Assembly (NCBI RefSeq): GCF_023078455.1
Contig: NZ_CP095740.1
Location: 4,018,001-4,082,000, forward strand
Direction of reading: 5' to 3'
Source of the DNA: Luteibacter aegosomatis
GTDB taxonomy: Bacteria > Pseudomonadota > Gammaproteobacteria > Xanthomonadales > Rhodanobacteraceae
DNA: 64,000 nt
A program made the position numbers and the translations under genes. Shown piece by piece: positions 19,094 through 28,520 of this stretch (position 1 is its first letter; each line of letters starts with the position of its first letter). Below the pieces are notes generated by a model. It worked only from the letters and a program-made list of their open reading frames with translations. It made no database searches and was not told where the DNA came from.

Positions 19094-21429
19094 CAGAAGC
19101 GCACGTCCAGGTTCGCGAAGTACTGGCGCGGCGCCGACGCATGGAACACGTAGGCCGTGCCCTTCGGATCGCTCGGGACGAACGCGCTGGAGTCGAAGTT
19201 GCTGGCGTAGCGCTTGTCGCCGAGGTTGGTCACGTTGAACGTGAGGCGGACGTCCTTCGCCACCGAGAATGCGCCGAAGTCGTAACCCGCCGAGAGATCC
19301 CACGTCGTGAAGCCGCCGAACCCCTGGTCGTTGGTGTAGGTGTAGAAACGCTTGCCGGTGTACTTGCCGCGCAGCGAAGCGAACCATGCGCCCTGGGTCC
19401 AGTCGATCTGCGTCGAGAAGAGCTTCGTCGGCGTATCGGTCTGGATCTTGCCCTTGGTGTGCTGCACCACGCCGGCCTGCACATAGTCGCTGGCGTAGGT
19501 GGAGCGGTTGTACGAGGCGGAGTTGTACCAGCGGATGCTCTCGATCGGCGTCCACACGAAGGTGAGTTCCACGCCGTGGCTGTCCACGCCGCCCACGTTG
19601 TAGAAGCGGTTACCGCAGGAGGGACCCACGGGCTGGCGCGAATCGCAGGGGTTGTACTGCAGCAGGCGATTGTCGAAACGCACGTTGTACACGGCGGCCG
19701 ACGCGGCGATGTCCCCGGTTTCGATACGGTAACCGGCCTCGAGGCTGCGCGACTTCTCGGGCTTGAGCGAGGGCTGCGAATCCCAGGTGGCCTGGCTGAC
19801 GGCCTGCGGGCCCAATTTGAAACCACCCTGGAACATGGCGATGTTCTTGGCGAAGCTGGTGAACACTTCCTGTTCGTTGTCGATCCTGTAGCGCACGCCG
19901 AACTGCGGTAGCAGGGCCTTGCTGGCACTGAGTTTCCCGCTGGCGAACTGGTTGTTCGAGTTGGCGGGGATCGGCTTCACGGCATCCCCGGGCAGCGCCT
20001 GGGCCTGCGAGGTGACGTGCGGGCTCTTCACGCCCACGTCCACGGTGAGGCGATCGTCGAGGAAACGGATCGTATCCTGCACATAGGCCTGGCGCGTGTT
20101 CCATACCGTGCGCTGGTCGAACACACCGAGGTCCGGCTGCGTGTCGATGGAACCGCTGAGGTCGCGCGGGCCGGTCACGTAGCTGCTGTATCGCGAGGCG
20201 CTGGAGATGTTGTGCTCGTACCAGACGCCGCCTTCGATATGCTGGTTATCGATGTCCCAACCGGCCGACAACAGCGCACCCGTGCGGTTGATGGTGTAGA
20301 GCGTGTTGCGGAAGATGAGCGGCAGTTGCTGCGGCGTGCCCGGGTACGAGTACGTACCGCTGTTCCAGTTGTGGCCCTCGCCCGCGTCTTCGTGATGGTA
20401 GACCTGCGCGTGGATCGTCACGGTGTCGCTGGGGAAGAAATCGCCGGCGAGGTAATACAGGTCGTCGCTACGCAGGATCTGGCCCGCGGTGAACGCGCCG
20501 TCGGCGTCCTGGTCGGGGCCGCTCTTGTCGCAGAGCTTCGCGTTGAACGTACCGCTGTTGCAGTAGGCGCGGGACAGGGCCTTGTTCCAGTCGGGCGCGT
20601 ACCCGCCCCAGTCCCAGCCGAGGCCCCGCCTGAGTTCGTCCTTCGACAGATAGAAATAATCGGCCTGCGACGTGCGCGAGGTATCGGCGAACGCGGTGAT
20701 GCGCGCCCAGTCGGCATCCCACACGGCCTTGCCGTTGAACTGCTTGGTGGTCGATTTGCCGTAAGCGTCTTGATCGTTGAAGAGGCCGGACGTGGTACGC
20801 GCGCCCGAGAGGTACATCGAAAAACCGTGGTACGTACCCGTGTCGAAGCGGGCATAGGTGCGGCGGTTGTCGTCGCTGCCGACGGTCTGCGTCACCCGCC
20901 CGCCCATCGTCTTCAACGGATCGTTGGACGTGTAGGCGACGGTGCCGCCGAGGTTGCTCGTGGACGGCGTGCCGAGGTTGCCGATGCCCTCGGAGAGCTC
21001 GGCACCACCGAAGTTCTCGGAAATCAGGGCGCGGTTGATCGAGAGGCCGTTGTAGTTGTTGTAGGCGCTGTCGCCGAGCGGCATGCCGTCCAGCGTGTAA
21101 CCCAGGCGCGTGCCGCTGAAGCCACGCAGGCTCAGCGTCATCGACTGCTCGTTGGTGCCCAGGGCATCCACGGACTGCGCATTCACGCCCGGCAGCAGGT
21201 TGAGCACCTTCTGCAGGCTGGTACCCGGCGGGAGCACCTTCTGGTCGGCTGTGCGCAAGCGCTGCACCTGGCGGGTCTCGCCGGTGCCGATTACCGAGAC
21301 GGCATCGAGATCCTGGGCCTTGTCGCGGTTGGCGGCGGCATCGGCGGGATGGGTGTCGGTATCCGTCGCGTGGGCGGACGGAGCGAGGGCCATGCCGAGG
21401 GCGATGGCCAGAACGGTGGGCTTGAACAC
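19093..21429 (-). CDS. TonB-dependent outer-membrane receptor (organic phosphate, inferred)
   Basis: A 778-residue receptor from a GTG start. Signal peptide to about residue 21 (APSAHA), N-terminal plug domain (about 40-170: LDAVSVIGTGE, QKVLNLLPGVNAQS, LSLRGFSGTRLGYTLDGMPLGD), then a 22-stranded barrel ending in NLDVRF with terminal phenylalanine. No N-terminal STN signalling domain, so it does not control a sigma factor. Downstream it overlaps the phytase-like gene. A Pho box lies about 100 bases upstream of the start, suggesting uptake of an organophosphate such as inositol phosphates. Specificity is inferred from context only. Confidence 0.88.
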   Translation of the reverse strand: MFKPTVLAIALGMALAPSAHATDTDTHPADAAANRDKAQDLDAVSVIGTGETRQVQRLRTADQKVLPPGTSLQKVLNLLPGVNAQSVDALGTNEQSMTLSLRGFSGTRLGYTLDGMPLGDSAYNNYNGLSINRALISENFGGAELSEGIGNLGTPSTSNLGGTVAYTSNDPLKTMGGRVTQTVGSDDNRRTYARFDTGTYHGFSMYLSGARTTSGLFNDQDAYGKSTTKQFNGKAVWDADWARITAFADTSRTSQADYFYLSKDELRRGLGWDWGGYAPDWNKALSRAYCNSGTFNAKLCDKSGPDQDADGAFTAGQILRSDDLYYLAGDFFPSDTVTIHAQVYHHEDAGEGHNWNSGTYSYPGTPQQLPLIFRNTLYTINRTGALLSAGWDIDNQHIEGGVWYEHNISSASRYSSYVTGPRDLSGSIDTQPDLGVFDQRTVWNTRQAYVQDTIRFLDDRLTVDVGVKSPHVTSQAQALPGDAVKPIPANSNNQFASGKLSASKALLPQFGVRYRIDNEQEVFTSFAKNIAMFQGGFKLGPQAVSQATWDSQPSLKPEKSRSLEAGYRIETGDIAASAAVYNVRFDNRLLQYNPCDSRQPVGPSCGNRFYNVGGVDSHGVELTFVWTPIESIRWYNSASYNRSTYASDYVQAGVVQHTKGKIQTDTPTKLFSTQIDWTQGAWFASLRGKYTGKRFYTYTNDQGFGGFTTWDLSAGYDFGAFSVAKDVRLTFNVTNLGDKRYASNFDSSAFVPSDPKGTAYVFHASAPRQYFANLDVRF

Positions 21430-21525
21430 GGAAAGGCGTCCTTACGTTCATGAACGCATGGCGGCGGGCCTCCCCTGAGTCCGCCCATCACGCGTTACGG
21501 AAACGCCGCATGGTCGGCCGTCCAA

Positions 21526-21555
21526 ATGAAAGCTTCATGACAGTGCAGATGACAG
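21526..21555 (-). promoter_or_regulatory. Pho box upstream of the TonB receptor/phytase operon
   Basis: On the minus strand 21543-21526 reads CTGTCAT, GAAG, CTTTCAT, which is the 7-4-7 PhoB box layout with one mismatch to the direct-repeat consensus. A further exact CTGTCAT at 21555-21549 lies 12 bases upstream of the first. The box is 97-114 bases before the GTG start. Confidence 0.7.
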
Positions 21556-21609
21556 ACGCGTGGACGTACCCACGCATTGCGATGACATGCATGCCGTCGC
21601 GACCTGGTT

Positions 21610-21683
21610 TCGCCGATACGATCGCCCCCCCCTTCGGCAGGAAGCCGGCTACCGAAGGGGTGGGAGCCGATCGTATCGGCGAA
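21610..21683. repeat. Complete dispersed palindrome (GCCGATACGATCGGCTCCCACC type)
   Basis: Arms TTCGCCGATACGATCG and CGATCGTATCGGCGAA; the left arm has lost the GGCTCCCA core and carries a run of eight C instead. It begins 4 bases past the kinase stop codon and may end that transcript. Confidence 0.75.
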
Positions 21684-21687
21684 TGGC

Positions 21688-22954
21688 CTAGCGGAAATCG
21701 ATGGTGGAAATGGCGCCGGCCATCTCCGGACGCGGCCGCAGCGACACGTCCCAGTCGTACAGCTCGCACAGGCGCCGCACGATGGCCAGGCCCAGGCCCG
21801 CGCCGCCGCCCGTGGCGCTTTCGCCACGGATGCCACGCTGAAACAGCTTCTCGGCATCTTCCGGCTTGATGCCGGGACCCGTGTCGATCACGTCCACGCG
21901 GCCGTCGAGCACGCGTACCGTGACCTTGCCTTCCATCGTGTACTTGATGGCGTTGCCGATGAGATTGGTGAGCGCCACGGAAAGCACCGACGCCGGGGCG
22001 TTCACCGTGACCGTGCCGTCGGAGATCAGTTCGATCTCGATCGGTTTGCCGCCCATCTGCGGACGCTGGCTCTCGATGACATCGGACGCGACCTTGGCCA
22101 CGTCGGTGGTTTCGCCACGCGTGGGGCCGCGACGCTCCGCGCGCGACAGCAGCAGCAAGGCCTCGATCAGTTCCGTGGCCTGACGCGACGCACGCTCGAT
22201 GCGCTTCAGGCGCTCGCGCAGCTTGTCGGTGAGGTCGGGCGAGCCCTGCAACAGCTCCGTGGTGCTGGCGATCACCGCCAGCGGCGTGCGCAACTCGTGG
22301 CTCACGTCCGAATTGAACTCGCGATCGCGCTCCACCACCGAGGTGAGCCGCATGGCGTATTCGTCGAGCGCCACCGCCAGTTCGCCCACCTCGTCGTCGG
22401 CGAAGTGCGGGGCCAGCGGTTCGGCCTTGCCCATGCGGCGGAAGTCGCGCAGGCGCCGGGCGAGATCGGTCACCGGACGCAGCACCCGCGAGGACAGCCA
22501 CACGCCGAGCACGATGGAGAACAGACCGAAAAGGAACACCGCCGCGATGACGCTGGTGAGCAGCTGCCGCTTGCCCAGTTCGTCGCGCGACACGTCGAAC
22601 TGCAGGAAGCTGATGATGCCGCCCTCGTGCCTCACCGCCACCTTGTAATGGCGGCTCTTGCCCTCGCGGTCGGTCTCGTAGATGTCGTGCACGCCCGAGT
22701 CGAGGGGCTGCCACGCCAGCGGCGCCCGGTAGAGCGTGCGGTCGCTGAAGGTGGCCGCCTTCAGGATGTCGAACTGCGGCGCCTCCTGCGGATGCGTGCG
22801 CACCTTTTCGTTGAGAGCGTCGACTTCGTCCTGGAGGGCGGAGTTGATCAGCTGCTCTTCGACCCGCGAGCGGATGTTGATGGCCGCATAGGCGAAAAGC
22901 GCGCTCAGCCCGATGCCGAACAGCGTGAAGGTGACGACGAGGCGGAAACGGAGC

Positions 22955-22971
<17 letters not shown>
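21688..22971 (-). CDS. Two-component sensor histidine kinase
   Basis: A 427-residue membrane kinase. TM1 is about residues 10-30, a periplasmic domain of about 110 residues follows, TM2 is about 140-162 (LLTSVIAAVFLFGLFSIVLG), then HAMP (SSRVLRPVTDLARRLRDF). The H-box SHELRTPLAVI holds the phospho-accepting histidine near residue 232. N-box NLIGNAIKYT, G1 DTGPGI and G2 GGGAGLGLAI are all intact. Its ATG lies inside the 3' end of the response regulator gene (17-base overlap), so the pair is coupled. The signal is unknown; the small sensor domain is not diagnostic. Confidence 0.92.
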
Positions 22972-23641
<670 letters not shown>

Positions 23642-23735
23642 TCGGCACTCCGTTGAGCGGTCGCTTATGAGTCTTAACAAGTATCGCGACCCGAAGCTTA
23701 ACGGGGAACGCGTGAGCCGGACAGGGAGCAAAAGA

Positions 23736-23766
23736 AAGGCCCGGGCGGGATGACCGCCCGGGCCGA
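23736..23766 (-). terminator. Terminator of the rimB-rimK transcript
   Basis: Stem GGCCCGGGCGG/CCGCCCGGGCC. On the minus strand it is followed by TTTCTTTTGC. It lies about 70 bases beyond the rimK stop codon. Confidence 0.8.
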
Positions 23767-23837
23767 AAGAACTACTGCCCCGATACCGTCACCCCGCTGA
23801 GCGGAATCACAGTGGATCCTTTATAGGGGACCGGCGT

Positions 23838-24773
23838 TTAAATCGCCGTTAATCCCTTGGGAGACTTGGCCTTGCGGGCCTTCGGCGTAATCGGGCGTTC
23901 AGCCAGGCGGCGCTCGCAGTGGGCGATGATGGCTCCCGCCACGTCCACGCCGGTGCTGGCTTCGATGCCTTCCAGGCCCGGGGAGGCGTTCACCTCCAGC
24001 AGCAGCGGACCGCGGCCGGAGCGCAGCAGGTCGACGCCGGCCACTTCCAGGCCCAGGGCCGAGGCCGCCTCGATGGCCACGCGGCGCTCGTCGGCCGACA
24101 GCTCCACCGCCTCGGCCGTGCCGCCCCGGTGCAGGTTGGCGCGGAACTCGCCGGGAGCCGAGGAACGCTGCATGGAAGCCACCACCTCGCCGCCCACCAC
24201 GAAGCAGCGCAGGTCGCTGCCGTTGGCCTCGCGGATGAATTCCTGAACGAGGAAATTGGCATAGAGGCCGCGGAAGGCCTCGATCACGCTCTTGGAGGCC
24301 GAGCGCTTTTCGGCCAGCACCACCCCCGCGCCCTGGGTGCCTTCGTTGAGCTTGATGATGTGTGGCGGCTCGCCGAGCATGGCGAGCAGGTCGGTGGTGT
24401 CGTCCGGGTTGTCGCCGAAGGCGGTCAGCGGCATGTCGATGCCGCGCGCGGCGAGCAATTGCAGGCAGCGCAACTTGTCGCGGGCGCGCAGCACCGCGTC
24501 GGATGGATTCGGCGTGTAGACGCCCATCAGCTCGAGCTGGCGCAGCACGGCGGTGCCGTAGAAGGTGCTCGAGGCGCCGATGCGCGGGATCACGCAATCC
24601 ACCGGGCCCAGCGGCCTGCCCTTGAAATGGATGGCGAACGACTGCGGCGCGATGCTCATGTAGCAACGCAGCGGGTCGAGCACGCGCACGGTGTGCTTGC
24701 GCCGGCGCGCCGCCTCCACCAGCCGCTGCGTGGAGTACAGCCGTGCGTTGCGCGACAGGATGGCGATTTTCAT
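23838..24773 (-). CDS. rimK: RimK-type alpha-L-glutamate ligase (ribosomal protein S6 modification)
   Basis: A 311-residue ATP-grasp enzyme. RimK adds glutamates to the C-terminus of ribosomal protein S6. Start chosen at [18 protein letters not shown], the family's normal N-terminus; longer in-frame reading enters rimB. It has [18 protein letters not shown], the ATP-grasp region [16 protein letters not shown] near 145-160, [13 protein letters not shown] and [14 protein letters not shown] near 260-275 for metal binding. Residues after 285 form a basic tail ([13 protein letters not shown]). The ATG overlaps the stop of the protease gene by 4 bases. In Pseudomonas RimK acts with RimA and RimB and affects the proteome and virulence. 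Confidence 0.92.
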   Translation of the reverse strand: MKIAILSRNARLYSTQRLVEAARRRKHTVRVLDPLRCYMSIAPQSFAIHFKGRPLGPVDCVIPRIGASSTFYGTAVLRQLELMGVYTPNPSDAVLRARDKLRCLQLLAARGIDMPLTAFGDNPDDTTDLLAMLGEPPHIIKLNEGTQGAGVVLAEKRSASKSVIEAFRGLYANFLVQEFIREANGSDLRCFVVGGEVVASMQRSSAPGEFRANLHRGGTAEAVELSADERRVAIEAASALGLEVAGVDLLRSGRGPLLLEVNASPGLEGIEASTGVDVAGAIIAHCERRLAERPITPKARKAKSPKGLTAI

Positions 24774-25219
24774 GTGGGTTCCCGAGAGGCGCGTCGTGGC
24801 GTCTGCGAGTAGGAAAGCGAGGGATCGACCTGGAAGCGCCCATGGAGCGCCGTCCGGCCGAGTAGGAGGGGAAAGAGCATGTGGCGGCGGTCGGTCAGGT
24901 TCACCTCGGCGATGAAGCGCTGGCCGGCCAGTTCGATATCGGCCTGGATGAACCATCGCTCGGTGCTGTGACCGCCCGAATCGGTGACCGTTCGCCGCCC
25001 GGTGGCCCGGGCCTCGCACGGTTCGGAGATGCCGCCCCTGCGGGTGGTGCGCACCTGGAAGCGCAACCACGTGCCGTCGTCGCGCTCGTCCGCCTCCAGC
25101 CATTCGACGTGCAGCGACGATGAGCGCGCGCCCGTGTCGAGCTTGGCCTTGAGGACGGGGATGCCGAGCGACGGCAGAGCGAGCCGTTCGCGCCAGCCGA
25201 GGGTGATGACGTCAGTCAT
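24770..25219 (-). CDS. rimB: RimB-type retropepsin-like protease (PF05618)
   Basis: A 149-residue soluble protein. The [13 protein letters not shown] motif (residues 26-38) is the DTGA active-site signature of single-domain retropepsin-like proteases, annotated in databases as 'ATP-dependent zinc protease'. The second half has the [12 protein letters not shown] motif near 112-123, typical of the fold. In Pseudomonas, RimB acts with RimK on S6 glutamate tails. The stop codon overlaps the rimK ATG (ATGA), so both proteins are made from one message. The last 20 residues are a basic, Ser/Arg-rich tail. Confidence 0.85.
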   Translation of the reverse strand: MTDVITLGWRERLALPSLGIPVLKAKLDTGARSSSLHVEWLEADERDDGTWLRFQVRTTRRGGISEPCEARATGRRTVTDSGGHSTERWFIQADIELAGQRFIAEVNLTDRRHMLFPLLLGRTALHGRFQVDPSLSYSQTPRRASREPT

Positions 25220-25339
25220 GGGGTCTGGAGCGAGCGGGTGGGGAAAGACGGCGCAAGGATGCCCAAGCCCGGGACCTGAAGCAACAGCGCCGCGCGGCCA
25301 CCGGGGCCGTCGCCGTCACACCGGTGAAACGCCGGTGAA

Positions 25340-26647
25340 TTAGCGGTCGTGAACCGGTCGGCGACTTACCAGCATGTAACAACCCGAGGCGACGCCCACC
25401 AAGGACACCAGCCCGACGTAATGCGCCGGGCCCAGGCTCCCCTGCCCCTTGGCGAGCAGGCCCACCACCACGGGCGTGGCCGCGCCGCAGATCGCGTAGG
25501 CCACGTTGTACGACAGCGAAATCCCGGAGAAACGGATGGCCGGCGGAAAGGTGGTGACCAGCACGGCCGGCACCACGCCGGCCACGCCCGAGAAGAACCC
25601 GGCCAAGGCGTAGAGGACGAACAGGTGCCCGCCGCCGCCGCGAAGATCGAGGTACAACGCGTAGGTCGACGCGGCCAGGCCGATGGAACCGACCAGCATG
25701 GCCTTTGCCCGCCCCACCGCATCCACCAGCAAGCCGCCGCCGAAGCAGCCGAAGCACAGGGCCAGCGCGGCGATGCTGCCGCCGGCGAAGGCGCGCGACT
25801 GCTCCACGTGGAAGGTCGTCTGCATCAGGGTCGGCGTCATGAGGATCACCACCACGATGGCGGCGGTGAGCACCCAGGTGACCACCATCGAGAGCAGCAC
25901 GCCCGGCAGGTGATCGCGCACCACCACCCACGCGGGCAGTTCGGCGGTGATCTCGCGACGCTCGCGCATGCGGGCGAACACGGGCGTTTCGCTCAGCCAG
26001 CGGCGCAGGTAGACGGCGAAGAAACCGAACACGCCGCCGACGAGAAAGGCGATGCGCCAGCCGTGGTCGAGCATCTGTGCCTCGGAGAGGTGACTGCTCA
26101 GGCCCGCGGCCACCAGCGAACCGATCAGGATGCCCGCCGTGAGGCCCGAGGTGAGGCTCGCGCAGGCCAGGCCGACGCGGCGCGGCGGCACGTGTTCGGC
26201 CACGAACACCCAGGCGCCCGGGATCTCGCCGCCGATGGCGATGCCCTGCACCACGCGCAGCAGGGTGAGCAGCACGGGTGCCATGAGGCCGATGCTCGCG
26301 TAGGTGGGCAGCAGGCCGATGAGCAGCGTCGGCACCGCCATGAGGAACACGCTCAAGGTGAACATGCGCTTGCGGCCGACGCGATCGCCGAAGTGCGCCA
26401 TCACGACGCCGCCCAGCGGCCGCGCGAGGTAACCCACCGCGAAGATGCCGAAGGCCTGCAACTGGGCCAGGAAATCCGAGGTGCCGGGCGGGAAGAACAG
26501 GTGGCCGAGTACCTTCGCGAAGTACGCGAAGATCACGAAATCGTAGAACTCGAGGGCACCGCCGAGGGCGGAAAGAACCAGGGTCTTGGCATCGCCGCGA
26601 CCGAGGGGACGGTGGTCGGCGAGACGGTTATCGGTGATGGCGCTCAT
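25340..26647 (-). CDS. MFS metabolite:proton symporter (MHS family)
   Basis: A 435-residue transporter with 12 predicted helices. The start MSAITDNRLADHRP precedes ALGGALEFYDFVIFAYFAKV, the characteristic first helix of the metabolite:H+ symporter branch (KgtP, ProP, citrate and shikimate carriers). The loop 2-3 motif HFGDRVGRKRMF and RVVQGIAIGGEIPGAWVFVAEH, close to the MHS signature, confirm the family. The substrate is probably an organic acid or zwitterion but is not determinable. It is divergent from the SGNH-lectin gene; the 200-base gap carries two TTCGTACAA motifs that could be operator parts. Confidence 0.9.
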   Translation of the reverse strand: MSAITDNRLADHRPLGRGDAKTLVLSALGGALEFYDFVIFAYFAKVLGHLFFPPGTSDFLAQLQAFGIFAVGYLARPLGGVVMAHFGDRVGRKRMFTLSVFLMAVPTLLIGLLPTYASIGLMAPVLLTLLRVVQGIAIGGEIPGAWVFVAEHVPPRRVGLACASLTSGLTAGILIGSLVAAGLSSHLSEAQMLDHGWRIAFLVGGVFGFFAVYLRRWLSETPVFARMRERREITAELPAWVVVRDHLPGVLLSMVVTWVLTAAIVVVILMTPTLMQTTFHVEQSRAFAGGSIAALALCFGCFGGGLLVDAVGRAKAMLVGSIGLAASTYALYLDLRGGGGHLFVLYALAGFFSGVAGVVPAVLVTTFPPAIRFSGISLSYNVAYAICGAATPVVVGLLAKGQGSLGPAHYVGLVSLVGVASGCYMLVSRRPVHDR

Positions 26648-26848
26648 GCGGCTATCGATGGCCTTTGGAGTGACGGCATGCAAGCCGTTCGTTGTACGAA
26701 ACACGCGCACCACAGTCTTGCATGAAATTTTTCCCGGACAAGGGTGATGTGACGCGCTCCGCAGAATGGCGTGCCGCGGCGGATTCGTACAAAACCGCGA
26801 CCCGGCGGCCGGAAACACTGGCCGCCCCTCCCACGAAGGATAGCCGCG

Positions 26849-28411
26849 ATGACACGCACGTTCCTGCGCCACCGCCCGCTCGCGCTCCTGCTCGGCACGG
26901 CGCTTTTCGCCACCGGCGGCGCCCACGCCTCTTCCACGCTCGCGCCATGGGTCGGCACCTGGGGTGTCGCGGCCAAGGACATCGGCACGCGCGACTTCGG
27001 CGGCCTCACCTTGCGCCATATCGTTCACACGAGCATCGGCGGCACGTCGGCACGCATCCGCGTGTCCAATCGCTACGGCGACCGGCCCGTCACGCTGAGC
27101 GACGTCCACATCGCGCAGAGCGCGGGAGGATCGTCCTCCCGTCGCGACACCGATCATGCCGTGACGTTCGACAACCAGGCGACCATCACCCTCGCGCCCG
27201 GCCAGGAAGCCACCAGCGACGGCATCGACATGACGGTGCCGGCCCTGTCCGACCTCACCGTCAGCTTCTACGTGCCGCAGCCGACCCCGGGTCGCATCAC
27301 CGGCCACGACTTCAGCGGCCAGACGCTCTACCTCGCCAACGGCGACGTGGCCGGACAGGGCGACATCCCCGCCTTCGCCGACCAGAACGACGTGTTCCTC
27401 TCCAACGTGGACGTGCAGGGCCCGAATCCTCAGGGCGCCGTCGTGACGCTGGGCGCCTCGATCACCAATGGCGACGGCTCGTCGTTCAACGCCAACCGTC
27501 GATGGCCCAACGACCTGGCCGCGCGGCTGGCCGCCGCGGGCAAGAACGTGGGCGTGATCGACGAAGGCATTTCCGGCAACCGCCTACTCGCCGACGGCTC
27601 GGGCGTGAGCGCCCCGAACCGCTTCGACCACGACGCGCTCGATCAGTCCGGCGCACGCTGGGTGATCTTCTCCGACGATCCGATCAACGACCTCGGCGCC
27701 ACCCCTTTGCCGACCGCCGACGCTCTCATCGCCGCCGAAGCATCGTTGATCGACCGCGCCCACGCGCGCGGCTTCAAGTTCCTCTGCTCCACGCTCACGC
27801 CTTACGAGGGCTGGTCGACGTGGTCCACCGCGGGCGAAAACGTGCGCGCGGCCGTCAACGCCTTCATTCGCGGTGCCGACAGCGGATGCGACGGCGTGGT
27901 GGACCAGGACCTCGCCGTGCACGACCCACAGCATCCCACCCGCTACCTTCCCGCCTACGATTCGGGCGACCACCTGCACCCGAACGACGCCGGCCACCAG
28001 GCCATCGCCGAGGCGGTAAATCTCGGCTTTTTCGCTCCGCCGAGCCTGCCCGCGATCGCCGCGCCCGTCGGCTGCGGCAGCATCGGCGTAGGAGAAGGCA
28101 TCACACCGGGGCAAAGCGTGGTCTCCTGCGACGGCGGACATCATCTCGACCTGCAGCGGGACAGCAACCTCGTTCTGTACGACGCCGCCAATACGTCGAT
28201 CTGGATCCCGTGGACGTACGACATGGGCGCGGGCGAGCTGCGCCTGGAGAACGACGGCAACCTCGTTCTCTACAGCTCGCTGGGCACCACGATCTGGCAG
28301 TCGAACTCCGGTGGCCACGCCAATGCGCGCCTGTTCGTGCAGGGCGACGGCAACATGGTGATCTACGACGACAACGGGCCGATCTGGAATACGGGCACGG
28401 CCGGACAATAA
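26849..28411 (+). CDS. Secreted SGNH/GDSL hydrolase fused to a mannose-binding bulb-type lectin
   Basis: A 520-residue secreted protein: signal peptide to about residue 26 (GGAHA), a beta-rich N-terminal region, SGNH hydrolase core (about 190-390) and C-terminal B-lectin domain (about 415-520). SGNH blocks: VVTLGASITNGDGS (block I with Ala replacing the usual Asp), ISGNRLL (Gly/Asn), and DHLHPNDAGH with the catalytic Asp-His. The lectin domain has three QxDxNxVxY-type sites: QRDSNLVLY, ENDGNLVLY and QGDGNMVIY. The lectin may anchor the esterase on mannose-rich glycans, for instance of plants or fungi. The block between (VIFSDDPINDLG) has one residue more than the common VIFxxGINDxG. Confidence 0.88.
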   Translation: MTRTFLRHRPLALLLGTALFATGGAHASSTLAPWVGTWGVAAKDIGTRDFGGLTLRHIVHTSIGGTSARIRVSNRYGDRPVTLSDVHIAQSAGGSSSRRDTDHAVTFDNQATITLAPGQEATSDGIDMTVPALSDLTVSFYVPQPTPGRITGHDFSGQTLYLANGDVAGQGDIPAFADQNDVFLSNVDVQGPNPQGAVVTLGASITNGDGSSFNANRRWPNDLAARLAAAGKNVGVIDEGISGNRLLADGSGVSAPNRFDHDALDQSGARWVIFSDDPINDLGATPLPTADALIAAEASLIDRAHARGFKFLCSTLTPYEGWSTWSTAGENVRAAVNAFIRGADSGCDGVVDQDLAVHDPQHPTRYLPAYDSGDHLHPNDAGHQAIAEAVNLGFFAPPSLPAIAAPVGCGSIGVGEGITPGQSVVSCDGGHHLDLQRDSNLVLYDAANTSIWIPWTYDMGAGELRLENDGNLVLYSSLGTTIWQSNSGGHANARLFVQGDGNMVIYDDNGPIWNTGTAGQ

Positions 28412-28440
28412 GACTTTCCGACGTCACCGCCGCGCAGGAA

Positions 28441-28514
28441 TCGCGAACAGGGTCCGCTTCCACCCTTCGGCAGGAAGATCGACGGCCGGAGGATGGGCGC
28501 GACGCTGTTCGCGA
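28441..28514. repeat. Degenerate dispersed palindrome (GAACAGGGTCCGCTTCCACC)
   Basis: Inverted arms TCGCGAACAGGGTCCGC and GCGACGCTGTTCGCGA around CCTTCGGCAGGAAG; more diverged than other copies. It separates the convergent lectin-esterase and AraC-type genes. Confidence 0.65.
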
Positions 28515-28520
28515 TAGGGG

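Noticed and set aside
17486..19555. Extending the phytase-like protein to 689 residues by using an upstream start
   Set aside because: The extension lies wholly inside the TonB receptor gene and has no signal peptide; the internal ATG at 19093 gives a perfect one.
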